Positions 56,409-64,000 of a DNA stretch of 64,000 nt are shown in pieces. The notes beneath the pieces are model-generated. The model ran no database searches. It was not told the DNA's origin and was given only the letters and a program-made list of their open reading frames with translations. The translations under genes were made by a program, and so were the position numbers. Within the stretch, counting starts at the first letter, position 1; the number at the start of each line of letters is the position of its first letter. Source of the DNA: Dryococelus australis (taxonomy: Eukaryota > Arthropoda > Insecta > Phasmatodea > Phasmatidae); NCBI GenBank assembly GCA_029891345.1, contig CM057002.1, positions 15,142,295 through 15,206,294 on the forward strand. Reading direction: 5' to 3'.

Positions 56409-56639
56409 GTCAGAAAATCACTTACAAAGTTTGTTAAAAATGATCGAATGCACAGGTCAGTATTTGAACTGTGAACCCTATATCATTTTTATTCTTCGTG
56501 AAAAATTTGTCTAATAGCCTACTTTATATGTTTAATACACCATACAATTATAGTGAATTTATTCCAACGATTTTTATTAAAGTGTCGCTAGGGTGGTTCT
56601 TCTATGAAAAGCCAGTGGTGTGATTATGCTTGTTTAGGG

Positions 56640-56800
56640 GCAAGGAAAACAAAGATGCAGCCATGACGTCACAACATGATCGTCGCGGACGCCGGCCGCG
56701 CCTGTGACGTTATGGCGGACGGCGCCGCATCCTCTATTTTTTTTCTAAACTACCGTATTCTAAGTGTTACGTGGAAGTTACGGTTCGAAGGTAGGGTGGG
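56640..56800 (+). promoter_or_regulatory. Possible CpG-rich promoter with a CRE palindrome
   Basis: CATGACGTCACA near 56663 contains the full CRE palindrome TGACGTCA, and TGTGACGTTATGG follows 40 bases later. The segment to 56735 is CpG-rich (GTCGCGGACGCCGGCCGCGC), unlike its surroundings. A GAAG/GTAGGG donor-like site is at about 56791. A plus-strand first exon is possible. No protein evidence supports it. Confidence 0.25.
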
Positions 56801-57173
56801 ATTTTATTGCGTCTCAGGGCTAACCCCTTACGCCTACCAGGAAGGAAAATCATGCAAGGAGACGTGCATCGCGGCAAAGAGGGATTGGACAGCCATGGCC
56901 TGCACTTTGGGGCCATGACTACCTCCCTAAGTGTACTTAGAGATAGTATTAACTATGAAGAGCACGGGAAAAACCGTCAAGAGAGACGTACATCCCTTGC
57001 GGCAGAGAAGTAAAAATTTCCAAAATTATTGCATCCATTAAATTAAATTTAAATAGAATGCTAGAGGAGAGAGAGAGAGTGTTTGAGAAACATGCTCTTA
57101 TTTAATAGAGTTGGAAAGACTAGTAGAGAGGGGGCGGGAGCTTTGTTTATTCTTAGCGCCGCATCCTCTCGTC

Positions 57174-57177
<4 letters not shown>
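56801..57177. other. Unassigned DNA
   Basis: Short plus-strand frames at 56676-56918 and 56807-57013 show no recognised domain. Includes GAGAGAGAG at 57067-57078. Confidence 0.35.

Positions 57178-57240
<63 letters not shown>
57178..57240. repeat. (GA)n microsatellite
   Basis: About 31 uninterrupted GA units. They make open frames on both strands that should not be read as proteins. Confidence 0.97.
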
Positions 57241-57242
<2 letters not shown>

Positions 57243-57299
57243 ACAAGCGCCCCATTTCTACTGGTGTTTCTCGCGCCACTGCGGCGCGGCGTCGACTAT

Positions 57300-57334
57300 T
57301 AAAGAAAAGCTCACTTTACCGTGAACGGCCTATA
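57300..57334. mobile_element. Solo TIR-A right end
   Basis: AGCTCACTTTACCGTGAACG with GCCTATA is a TIR-A end without a partner nearby on its left. Confidence 0.6.
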
Positions 57335-57835
57335 CACGTGAGTGTCTCCGTACGTGCAGCGCCCCTTCCGGCTGAGCGGTTAAATGAAAACCCGCCAACA
57401 TGGGGACGTGTTCATATAGGCTGTTCACGGTAAAGTGAGCACTTTTGAGGCCCTAGTTACTTTTTTTTCCTACAAGCCATTTTTATCCTTCCGAAACTTT
57501 TTTGACGTGAATACGTCTTTAAATTTGCAACCATAGTGGGAGGCAATCTAGAAAATCCGATGATAAAATAGGGGGATACAGTTTAGCATTGCAGCTCCGA
57601 ATCTATCGTCCTCATTCAAAATTCAATTACACAAATCGATTGCTAAAGGACCAAAGAATATGTTACGTTGAGTGAGGACTGCGAAGTGTCCCGTGGGAGG
57701 GAGGGGGGGGGGGGGAATTTTGAGTTCGTTTCGCCGCGTCTCAACTTCCGCGTAGTATAACTTTTGACTAGGAGAAGCTACGACTCTCGTCTGAGTTTTA
57801 ATCGATAGCTCGCGTCAAGATCAATCGATTGCGTG

Positions 57836-57843
57836 TATAAAAA
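57836..57843 (+). promoter_or_regulatory. Candidate TATA box of the element-borne ORF
   Basis: TATAAAAA lies 76 bases before the ATG at 57912, a spacing that would give a short leader of about 45 bases. A chance match is possible in A+T-rich DNA. Confidence 0.35.
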
Positions 57844-57911
57844 CATTTATGTGGCGTAGTTATGGTAAAATTGTACACGTTTAATGTAAAAAATTAAGAA
57901 AACTTAACACA

Positions 57912-58139
57912 ATGTCGGCCTATACTCGTCAAAAAGCCAAGTCGAAATTCAGAAATCGTATACGGTTGGAAAGAGCATCTCAAAAACAATCCCGTTTTAC
58001 ACATAAAATCCCATATGATCGATTGAAGCAGTGCCGGGAACGTAAAATAAACATCAAGGCGCCCGAGTGCGTCAACGTAGACATGTATTGGCGCAGAACA
58101 AACGACCGTGTCTCCAACACAGATAAACCCAATTTTTAA
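57912..58139 (+). CDS. Small basic protein of 75 residues inside a TIR element, unknown family
   Basis: ATG is in good context (ACACAATGT). The protein starts MSAYTRQKAKSKFRNRIRLE and is rich in Lys, Arg and Gln in its first 50 residues (QKQSRF, RLKQCRERK). A more mixed end follows (NVDMYWRRTNDRVS). There is no signal peptide or membrane segment, and Cys occurs only twice. The charge suggests nucleic-acid binding, which is inference only. The stop codon TAA is followed at once by AATAAA, and TATAAAAA lies upstream, so the unit looks like a compact gene. I recognise no homologue. The opposite strand also has a frame (57894-58169), so a chance ORF cannot be excluded. Confidence 0.35.
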   Translation: MSAYTRQKAKSKFRNRIRLERASQKQSRFTHKIPYDRLKQCRERKINIKAPECVNVDMYWRRTNDRVSNTDKPNF

Positions 58140-58299
58140 AATAAACATCGCCATGTAAGTAATAAACACAGTGTAGGCCTATATATTTCACCGAGCTATA
58201 AATCTAACGGCTAAACCTTCAATAATATGTAATTATTGACTATTATTCCAAATACAAGGGCTTCCAAAAGTGCTCACTTTACCGTGAATAGCCCATACC

Positions 58300-58820
58300 A
58301 GCCCGCACTCTTGCTATTTGAATTGTTTCAGTTGTGGCATGGCTTCTTCGTGGTGGGCTATTTTCATTGTCTGGTAGTGGTTGTGCGTGTGTAAACACAT
58401 TTTCATGGTAAGAAGAAAATATAAATATTATCTTTTGAAATGTTGAAGTGAAAACTACAAATACAAATGATAGATAGTGTTTTATTTTGTTCATACGTAA
58501 CGAGTGAGTGTGATTTTATTGATGCCCTTAGCAGCGAGATAAAGCAAATGACTATGGGGCAGACGTTACGAAGGCTTTTTAGAAAATAATTAATTTTAGA
58601 GATAAAGTGAAAACTGGCACTGTTAAACTCGCGTTTTATGCTCACGTTTCCACGCATTGAGCACGCAGATGCCTCCATCTGGATGCGGCACGCTTTAATA
58701 CGACTCATCACACCCGCTGAGAACATGCACTGATTCTGTACTCTACCACCCAGCACGATGGATTGTGTGATATTCTACGTTCAAACATTTTTGTAACATC
58801 CGATTAAAGGGCCCGCCTTT
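58300..58820. other. Intergenic DNA, nothing recognised
   Basis: The minus-strand frame at 58403-58756 has no known motif. No repeat ends were seen. Confidence 0.4.
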
Positions 58821-58821
58821 C

Positions 58822-58960
58822 TAAGGCCATTTCCCGCGTTTGAGGGCGAGGAGCGTGGGAGCGATAAGGGCTACACTTTCGTGCGCATCCAGTGCACCAT
58901 CGCCATTAAGCGCAAAGCTCTCACATGGCATGCAGTTTTCTCTTCGTGCTGCGCGTATAT
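58822..58960 (+). repeat. Dispersed repeat (family P), copy 2
   Basis: It is collinear with 40460-40615: CATTTCCCGCGTTTGAGG, GAGCGATAAGGGC, CACCATCGCCATTAAGCGCA and TTCTCTTCGTGCTGCG. Confidence 0.65.
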
Positions 58961-59254
58961 GCGGTGGCCCTGTACAGAGGAAGCATCATATAATGGAATC
59001 CGTCCCTCGGAAAATATCACAGGACGGAAAAATACCGTTCGACAATTAAATACTTGAATTATATTGATACTCTTAACACTACTTATAAGTTCGCCGTTGC
59101 GGATTAATGTAGATGTGGCCTCAACGCTGATAATATCGTGGCCATTCACAACCAATCATCGTTACACCTGATGAGCTCTCCGTGTAAAAGGAAACGACAG
59201 ACGAGGCGAAAGCAATCGGTAACGGCCATTTTAATTTGTTCTCAGCTATACTAG

Positions 59255-59345
59255 GCATAGGCTAAATATGAGGTAGACCGCATATTCGTCTTCTGCGCAT
59301 GTACCCAACAATGACCTACCTCAATCCAACATAACTGTCAAAGTC
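59255..59345 (+). repeat. Dispersed repeat (family E), second copy
   Basis: Matches the reverse complement of 1-90 (CGCATGTACCCAACAATGAC with CTACC). Confidence 0.5.
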
Positions 59346-60200
59346 ACACGGTCGACAGTGATGGACGTGTTTGTTTACATCTTAATTTTTAAACGACAAG
59401 AGCTTTTATATGAATAAATTTATTTGAACAGTTTCAATTAAAAACACTACATTACAAATTGATTAGACGAAGTATACATACATCTCAAATCATTTGTTTA
59501 CAAATCAGTTGTCAAAAAAATCCAAACCATGCTAATTTCGCTAGACGTGTTGGCAGAAAAGCAGTTTAATGTTGGGGCACGGAGATTGGCTGTGCACAGC
59601 CAGCGAGATCGGTCTACCTTATCTTCAGTCTATGATACTAGTCAACATACCCACATATATCCTATGAAGCCTTCATTCTCGTTAAAGATTTTTGTAAATT
59701 TTACAAAGAAATTCTTTGTACATGTAGAAAACTAAAAATACCGAAATATCCTTTAACTCTCTTCTGTGTAACTTCACAAAGGCCGTGTTCGTAATACACC
59801 AAGGAAATTTTTTTATGACCAGGAATTATTTTAAGACGTGAAATCATATTTACAAACTATTTCTTTCTGTAATAATCAATTTGCCTAAAACGAGTGAGCA
59901 TGTTTACGTATGGCCTGCTATTGACTAATAAATAAAAATATTGGAGAGTGGGTTACCTTCTCATTCAACGTTATTCCGAGTGTAAAATAAATTCATTGGC
60001 TTTTACTTCACTTCCGCAGAAAAGACAAGCTCGTGCGATCACACTGCTGTATTTATTACAGCTATTTGTAACCAACTGAATAAACTGTGGTTTTCATTTG
60101 TTGGTTTTAAATTCCAGTAAATGACATCCAGGCGCAGACACCATTTAAAAAATACTACAGTTTTACAACCCCAACAGCACAACTGTTCAACACAACTGCA
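59346..60200. other. A+T-rich intergenic DNA, nothing recognised
   Basis: No element ends were found. The frame at 59529-59735 has no known domain. Confidence 0.45.
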
Positions 60201-60536
60201 GACTTAGTGTTCTCCTGAAGTGCAGTAAATCTTCCGCAAGACGGGGAATTGTTACAGACTTAGTGTCCTCCTGAAGTGCAGTACATCTTCCGCAAGACGG
60301 GGAATTGTTACAGACTTAGTGTCCTCCTGAAGTGCAGTAGATCTTCCGCAAGACGGGGAATTGTTACAGACTTAGTGTCCTCCTGAAGTACAGTAGATCT
60401 TCCGCAAAACGGGGAAGTGTTACGGACTTAGTGTCCTCCTGAAGTGCAGTACATCTTCCGCAAGAATAGGAATTATTACAGACTTAGTGTACTCCTGAAG
60501 TGCAGTAGATCTTCCGCAAGACGGGGAATTGTTACA
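60201..60536. repeat. 56-bp tandem repeat, 6 copies
   Basis: GACTTAGTGTCCTCCTGAAG recurs at 60201, 60257, 60313, 60369, 60425 and 60481, exactly 56 apart. Units differ by a few substitutions (for example AGACGGGGAATT versus AGAATAGGAATT). Confidence 0.97.
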
Positions 60537-60640
60537 GTATTGGCCTGTACATTGAGTGGCTGTGTGGTAACATGCTTGCTCTACACTACCAAAGCTGTGT
60601 GTTCAAGTCTCGCTGCCGATAGTTTCACAATTTCTTTTTT
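60537..60640 (+). repeat. tRNA-like remnant after the 56-bp array
   Basis: GAGTGGCTGTGTGGTAACAT resembles an A box, and GTGTTCAAGTCTCGCTGCC resembles a B box. The spacing fits a tRNA-derived head. It is too diverged to be a functional tRNA. Confidence 0.4.
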
Positions 60641-61035
60641 CAATGCATTTAGAAATATTTTCCCTCCTAAACTATTTTTATAATAGTTGTCATGAAGAGC
60701 ATTAAAAAACTTCGTTTGTTTACACTTCTCGATAATATAAGCATAAATATAAGCCGTAATTTGTTAGATTACAAGTATATGTATTACAATTTTTTACAAA
60801 AAACCTTTTACAACATTACAAAAATAATTTTGGCATCTCGTTTGAAAAAAAATATGTTTCCAAATTTCCTTGTAAATATACAATACATACCGTGTATATC
60901 TCAGTTATTTTTTTTCTTGTTATATGTTTTCATAATGAGAGTATTGCCATGTATTACCGTAACTGCTGGGTGCGACTTTCAAACCACTGGCCTCACTAGC
61001 CCATCCATCTGGGCTATCTTGACCTGGGCAAGAAA
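60641..61035. other. A+T-rich DNA
   Basis: A plus-strand frame (60692-61147) runs into the following SINE and is therefore not a conserved protein. Nothing else was seen. Confidence 0.5.
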
Positions 61036-61215
61036 CCGCGGTAAGCCAGCGGCTAGAGCACTCACTTCCCGGTTGGCTCGCACCCAGATTTTCGCACGTG
61101 GGAATCGTGCCGGACGATGCTGCCGGGTCGGCGGGTTTTCTCGGTGATCTTCCTTGCATCCCGTCGTTGCTCCATACTCACCTCACTTCACCCTCATTAG
61201 CTCCCAGTGCTGAAA
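61036..61215 (+). mobile_element. SINE-1 copy, internally deleted
   Basis: The head has AACCGCGGTAAGCCAGCGGC. It then jumps to the body AGATTTTCGCACGTGGGAAT, TCGTGCCGGACGATGCTGCC and GTCGGCGGGTTTTCTCGG, and ends near CACCCTCATTAGCTCCCAG. The B-box region is shortened. Confidence 0.8.
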
Positions 61216-61904
61216 TTTGGGAACCGCAGTAGCTTTGCAGAGAAAGCAGGTTTATGGGCGGCACTGTGTACACGGCTAATTTCAATGATTAATAACGTAC
61301 GTATTTTACATAGCTGTTGACTTAGAAACAATGACAGATCTGCAAGTGTCTCATCTTTCTTGCATTCACTCGAGATGTATGGCGTATTTTCCCCAAGTTC
61401 CACTGCAGTGAGCCTTCTATTATCACTTTTCTGGCAAGTTTCATTCGAAGCTACAATTTTTTTTTCCAGGGCGGATTTTTCCTTCGAGTCTCTTGGACGA
61501 CTTTGTTTTCCTCCGGGACGACCACGCATTCAGCCACTCACGTCGCCCCGCTGGAGAGTGGTTAGTTATCCTCTCAGTACTGCCAACCCCCCGACCACAG
61601 GGGCTGCTTTTCATCTCTTCCTGGATCAGTACCAAGAGCCGTGGGATGTTGGAAACGCCACCTACCTCACCTGAACGTGTCGCTCGCGTGGGAGGAACGT
61701 AAATTCAAGTCTCGCGGATTACATCCAACTTAACATTTCAGTCCCGGGGGTTGTCTCGCCATGACGCGGAGTAATGGAGGGACTCACGATTACATCCAAC
61801 ATTTTTCAAGGCCTGCTAACATTTTACATCTAGGATATTCATCCGCCTCATCCAGACGAAGCTTTGCCAAGTATAGATAACCACACCATATGGACAAAGC
61901 ACTA
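61216..61904. other. Unassigned DNA with a weak minus-strand coding candidate
   Basis: The minus-strand stretch of about 61520-61280 encodes a hydrophilic, coding-like segment (EKKIVASNETCQKSDN, ELGENTPYISSECKKDE) without recognised family. The reverse frame (61360-61674) is also open. It may be a fragment of a real exon, but no splice pair could be fixed. Confidence 0.2.
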
Positions 61905-62616
61905 GATCCGTGCGCATTCAATGTAATATTATTTTGCAACAAAAAACTATTTCTTACTAGGCGTTACTAACACAACCATTTTTTCCTGTTTTTATTCGTA
62001 TTAATGACAAATGAAATATTATAATCTATAGATATAATATAAGCAACATTTCAATTTTAACTAAAATTAGGTACTTTTATGTTAATACGTGTATAGGCGG
62101 TTCACGATAAAATGCGCACGTTTGAAAGCCCTGTTTAATACCTACTTGTGTATTCTTCTGCCTTATGTAAAACTAACATTGACATAGGCCTCATCACTTT
62201 ATTCATGCGTCGGTCAAATGGAACTGCAAAATTGTTAACAAAATAAATGCTTTACAAAACTGCTCATTTTTAAACTTGGATACATTAAAAAAAACAAACA
62301 AAAAGCGAAATAAATAATTTTAAGTTATCACAAATAGTAACGTAACACTTTTTATTCGCCATTAATATATGGAACTACTTTCCAGCCATCGTTACCAACT
62401 TTACTGGGCGAATGTCATTCAGTGCGCTGATTAAAATATTTGCATGCATGGGCAGTGACATTTTTCTAAGGTTCATTTCAAAAGTGCTCACTTTACCGTG
62501 AACAACCTTTAATGTGTACGTGACATACATAGGAGACAAGGAAATACGTAATACATAGAGTGATTTTTAAAAGGTTTGATTTTATAAAAGGGCGAAGAAA
62601 CAGGGCATTGGGTATA
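61905..62616 (-). mobile_element. TIR-B element split by a TIR-A insertion
   Basis: The left part has ACTATTTCTTACTAGGCGTT, ACTAACACAACC and TATTCGTATTAATGAC up to 62091. The right part resumes at 62512 and has AGAGTGATTTTTAAAAGGTT, GATTTTATAAAAGGGCGAAG and AAACAGGG, with the end GGTATAG. It is in reverse orientation to the 5473 copy. Confidence 0.75.
62092..62511 (+). mobile_element. TIR-A MITE nested in TIR-B
   Basis: The left end is TATAGGCGGTTCACGATAAA and the right end is CTCACTTTACCGTGAACAAC with CTTTA. The interior (TTTATTCATGCGTCGGTCAA, TATGGAACTACTTTCCAGCC) is well preserved. Confidence 0.92.
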
Positions 62617-62920
62617 GTTCTTGTATTGGTATCCAGTCTTAAGGATTTTCTTGTCGGGTTAAAAGGCGCTAAAAAAAAGTGCCAAGAATCTCCTGTATGT
62701 TTAGTGTATTTTATAATTCTGCTATAGTCAGTTAATCTGTATTATGTTCAGCATTTTGCACTCTGAACACATTCACTGGCCTTCAAGACAAGCTATAACG
62801 TTTTCACTTATATCCTAAATTATAGGAACATCGTTTTTGTTAGTTCCTGCTTTCCTACTTACCGCCGTCCTATTGGAATGCATCACATTTGACACGCTTA
62901 CTACACTGAATAAAGTATAT
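62617..62920. other. A+T-rich intergenic DNA
   Basis: No element, RNA or exon was recognised. Confidence 0.5.
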
Positions 62921-63328
62921 TATAGTCCTTTCACGATTATTACAAACGTTTCTGAAGCCCTGCTAAAGTTTTACTTGCAGGATATTCCCTCGCCCCACGC
63001 AAACAAAGCTTAACTGGTTCTAGAAAATTACACCAAAGAGAGGGCGCATCGCATTGTGCGCACTTAGTGTAATAATATTTTGGCGTAAGAACTATTTATT
63101 CCTAAGTATTGCCAAAGAACTTATTTTCCCACTGTTTTATTCATGTTAAGTAAAGGTGAGATGCTATAATTGATAAATAAATGATCAATTTAAACAAAAA
63201 CTGGGTAGTTTTATGATAGCAGAAGTATAAAACTCTTGTTATAGCTGAGATATTTAGGAAACAACCACACCCATTATACATAAAGTATTGATAAACTAAA
63301 AGTGCGAAGAAACCGCGAATAGACTATA
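62921..63328 (-). mobile_element. TIR-B MITE, full length
   Basis: The left end is TATAGTCCTTTCACGATTAT and the right end is GTGCGAAGAAACCGCGAATA with GACTATA. The interior holds TTCCTAAGTATTGCCAAAGA. Confidence 0.9.
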
Positions 63329-63799
63329 TTCGCACTACCTTATCGGAAACGCTCGCTCAAAACTAGCATAGGCACATGCAGCGAACTTTGCTACAGGCCG
63401 TGCAGTAACAACATTATAGTCTCAGTGTCCCAGCAATATAACGGAAACGCTGTGTGCGTCATTTCAGAACCTCGCGTGTAGATACGCAGGGGAAATAAGT
63501 ACTTACGCCGATTGATGTCGACCTTATCGCCTCCTCACTTGTGTGCCTTATGATGCCACAACGGCTTTAAACCCTTAACATATTATCTCGCGTGTACTCC
63601 TTCACATCTGACGTGTTGCATAACAGGTGAAATCATAGTCGTTGTTATGCGAGTTCTGAAGCTGGACTGGACAGCGCCTTTCCCTAGGCTATGCTATTAG
63701 TTGGTGCTCATACACCAGCAATTTATAATTTGTTGCTTATTGTGCCGTGGATTCACTGAAACCCTTTCCATACGTTCCAATATGTCACTTGTTACCAAC
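63329..63799. other. Intergenic DNA, nothing recognised
   Basis: No exon or repeat family was recognised before the telomere-like array. Confidence 0.5.
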
Positions 63800-64000
63800 T
63801 GACCTAACCTAACCTTACCTCACCTCACCACACCACACCACACCTAACATCACCTAACCTAACCTCACCTAACCTAACCTAACTTAACCTAACCTCATAT
63901 AACCCCACCTGACCTGACCTAAACTAACATGACCTAACCTGACCTGACCTAACCTAACGTAAACTAACCTAGACTAACGTAACCCAACCTGACCTAACCT
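63800..64000 (-). repeat. Degenerate telomere-like (CCTAA)n array, TTAGG on the minus strand
   Basis: CCTAACCTAACCT words alternate with variants (CCTCA, CCACA, CCTGA, CCTTA) for at least 200 bases, and the array reaches the window edge. The perfect form is the arthropod telomere repeat TTAGG. Many variants and the orientation (CCTAA running toward the right edge) indicate an interstitial array rather than this molecule's right-hand terminus. Confidence 0.85.

Larger units (their letters stand above)
57415..58297 (+). mobile_element. 883-bp TIR-A-ended element carrying a gene-like unit
   Basis: The left end is TATAGGCTGTTCACGGTAAA with GTGAGCACTTTTGAGGCCCT. The right end is AAAGTGCTCACTTTACCGTG with AATAGCCCATA, its inverted repeat. 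Ends are those of the TIR-A MITEs, but the 800-bp interior is unrelated to either the long or short form. It contains the ORF at 57912-58139. It could be a member with captured DNA or a distinct related element. Confidence 0.7.

Noticed and set aside
57083..57433. 116-codon frame with Glu-Arg repeats
   Set aside because: Produced by the (GA)n microsatellite and a TIR-A end.
60692..61147. 151-codon plus-strand frame
   Set aside because: The first part is A+T-rich low-complexity and the last third lies inside a SINE-1 copy, so the frame is accidental.
63800..64000. True chromosome end
   Set aside because: Orientation is inverted for a right-hand terminus and the repeat is heavily degenerate.

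Overview
The window looks like non-coding, transposon-dense nuclear DNA from an arthropod, most likely an insect with a large genome. Four things point there: an A+T-rich background with many microsatellites; tRNA-derived SINEs; stacked miniature inverted-repeat elements with TA target sites; and, at the right edge, a degenerate CCTAA array, the complement of the arthropod telomere motif TTAGG. There are no operons or bacterial-type genes. Most open frames are short and lie inside repeats.

The only confidently real host gene segment is one G+C-rich coding exon on the minus strand, 13028 to 12104. It has a signal peptide, an in-frame upstream stop, an acidic linker and a conserved Cys-containing extracellular domain, and it ends at a strong GTGAGT donor. 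It resembles the N-terminus of insect GPR158/GPR179-like class C orphan receptors. No further exons were recognised in the 12 kb downstream, so the rest of the gene probably lies beyond the left edge after a long intron.

Mobile elements, by family. TIR-A: about 400 bp (a short form is about 240 bp), ends TATAGGCTGTTCACGGTAAA, about 15 copies or pieces. TIR-B: about 420 bp, ends near TATAGTCCATTCGTGGTTTC, about 10 copies, with two related 1.8 to 1.9 kb versions (3543-5359 and 45404-47308). TIR-C: two copies of about 300 bp. SINE-1: tRNA-headed, about 250 bp, about 11 copies or pieces, two with clear target duplications. SINE-2: one copy. Single or low-copy items are a hAT-like MITE with a near 8-bp duplication (26040-26584), a 1.1 kb long-TIR element (52107-53226), foldback elements, a broken Tc1-like transposase (53235-54006), a broken transposon-type ORF with a DUF7869-like look (48400-49310), and two head-to-head Ty3/Gypsy reverse-transcriptase relics (18200-19480). 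Nesting shows TIR-A elements inserted into older TIR-B elements at TA.

Tandem arrays: 45 bp x17 (34334-35098), apparently grown from inside a TIR-A element; 244 bp x4 (43771-44745); 56 bp x6 (60201-60536); 70 bp x4 (36710-36993); 40 bp x5 (38528-38731); 146 bp x2; 37 bp x3; and 20 bp x3.

The most unusual object is an 883-bp TIR element (57415-58297). It carries a compact gene-like unit (TATA box, 75-codon basic ORF, AATAAA at the stop) that I cannot assign to any known family. Element boundaries were read by eye and are good to a few bases where inverted repeats are clear, otherwise to about 10-30 bases.
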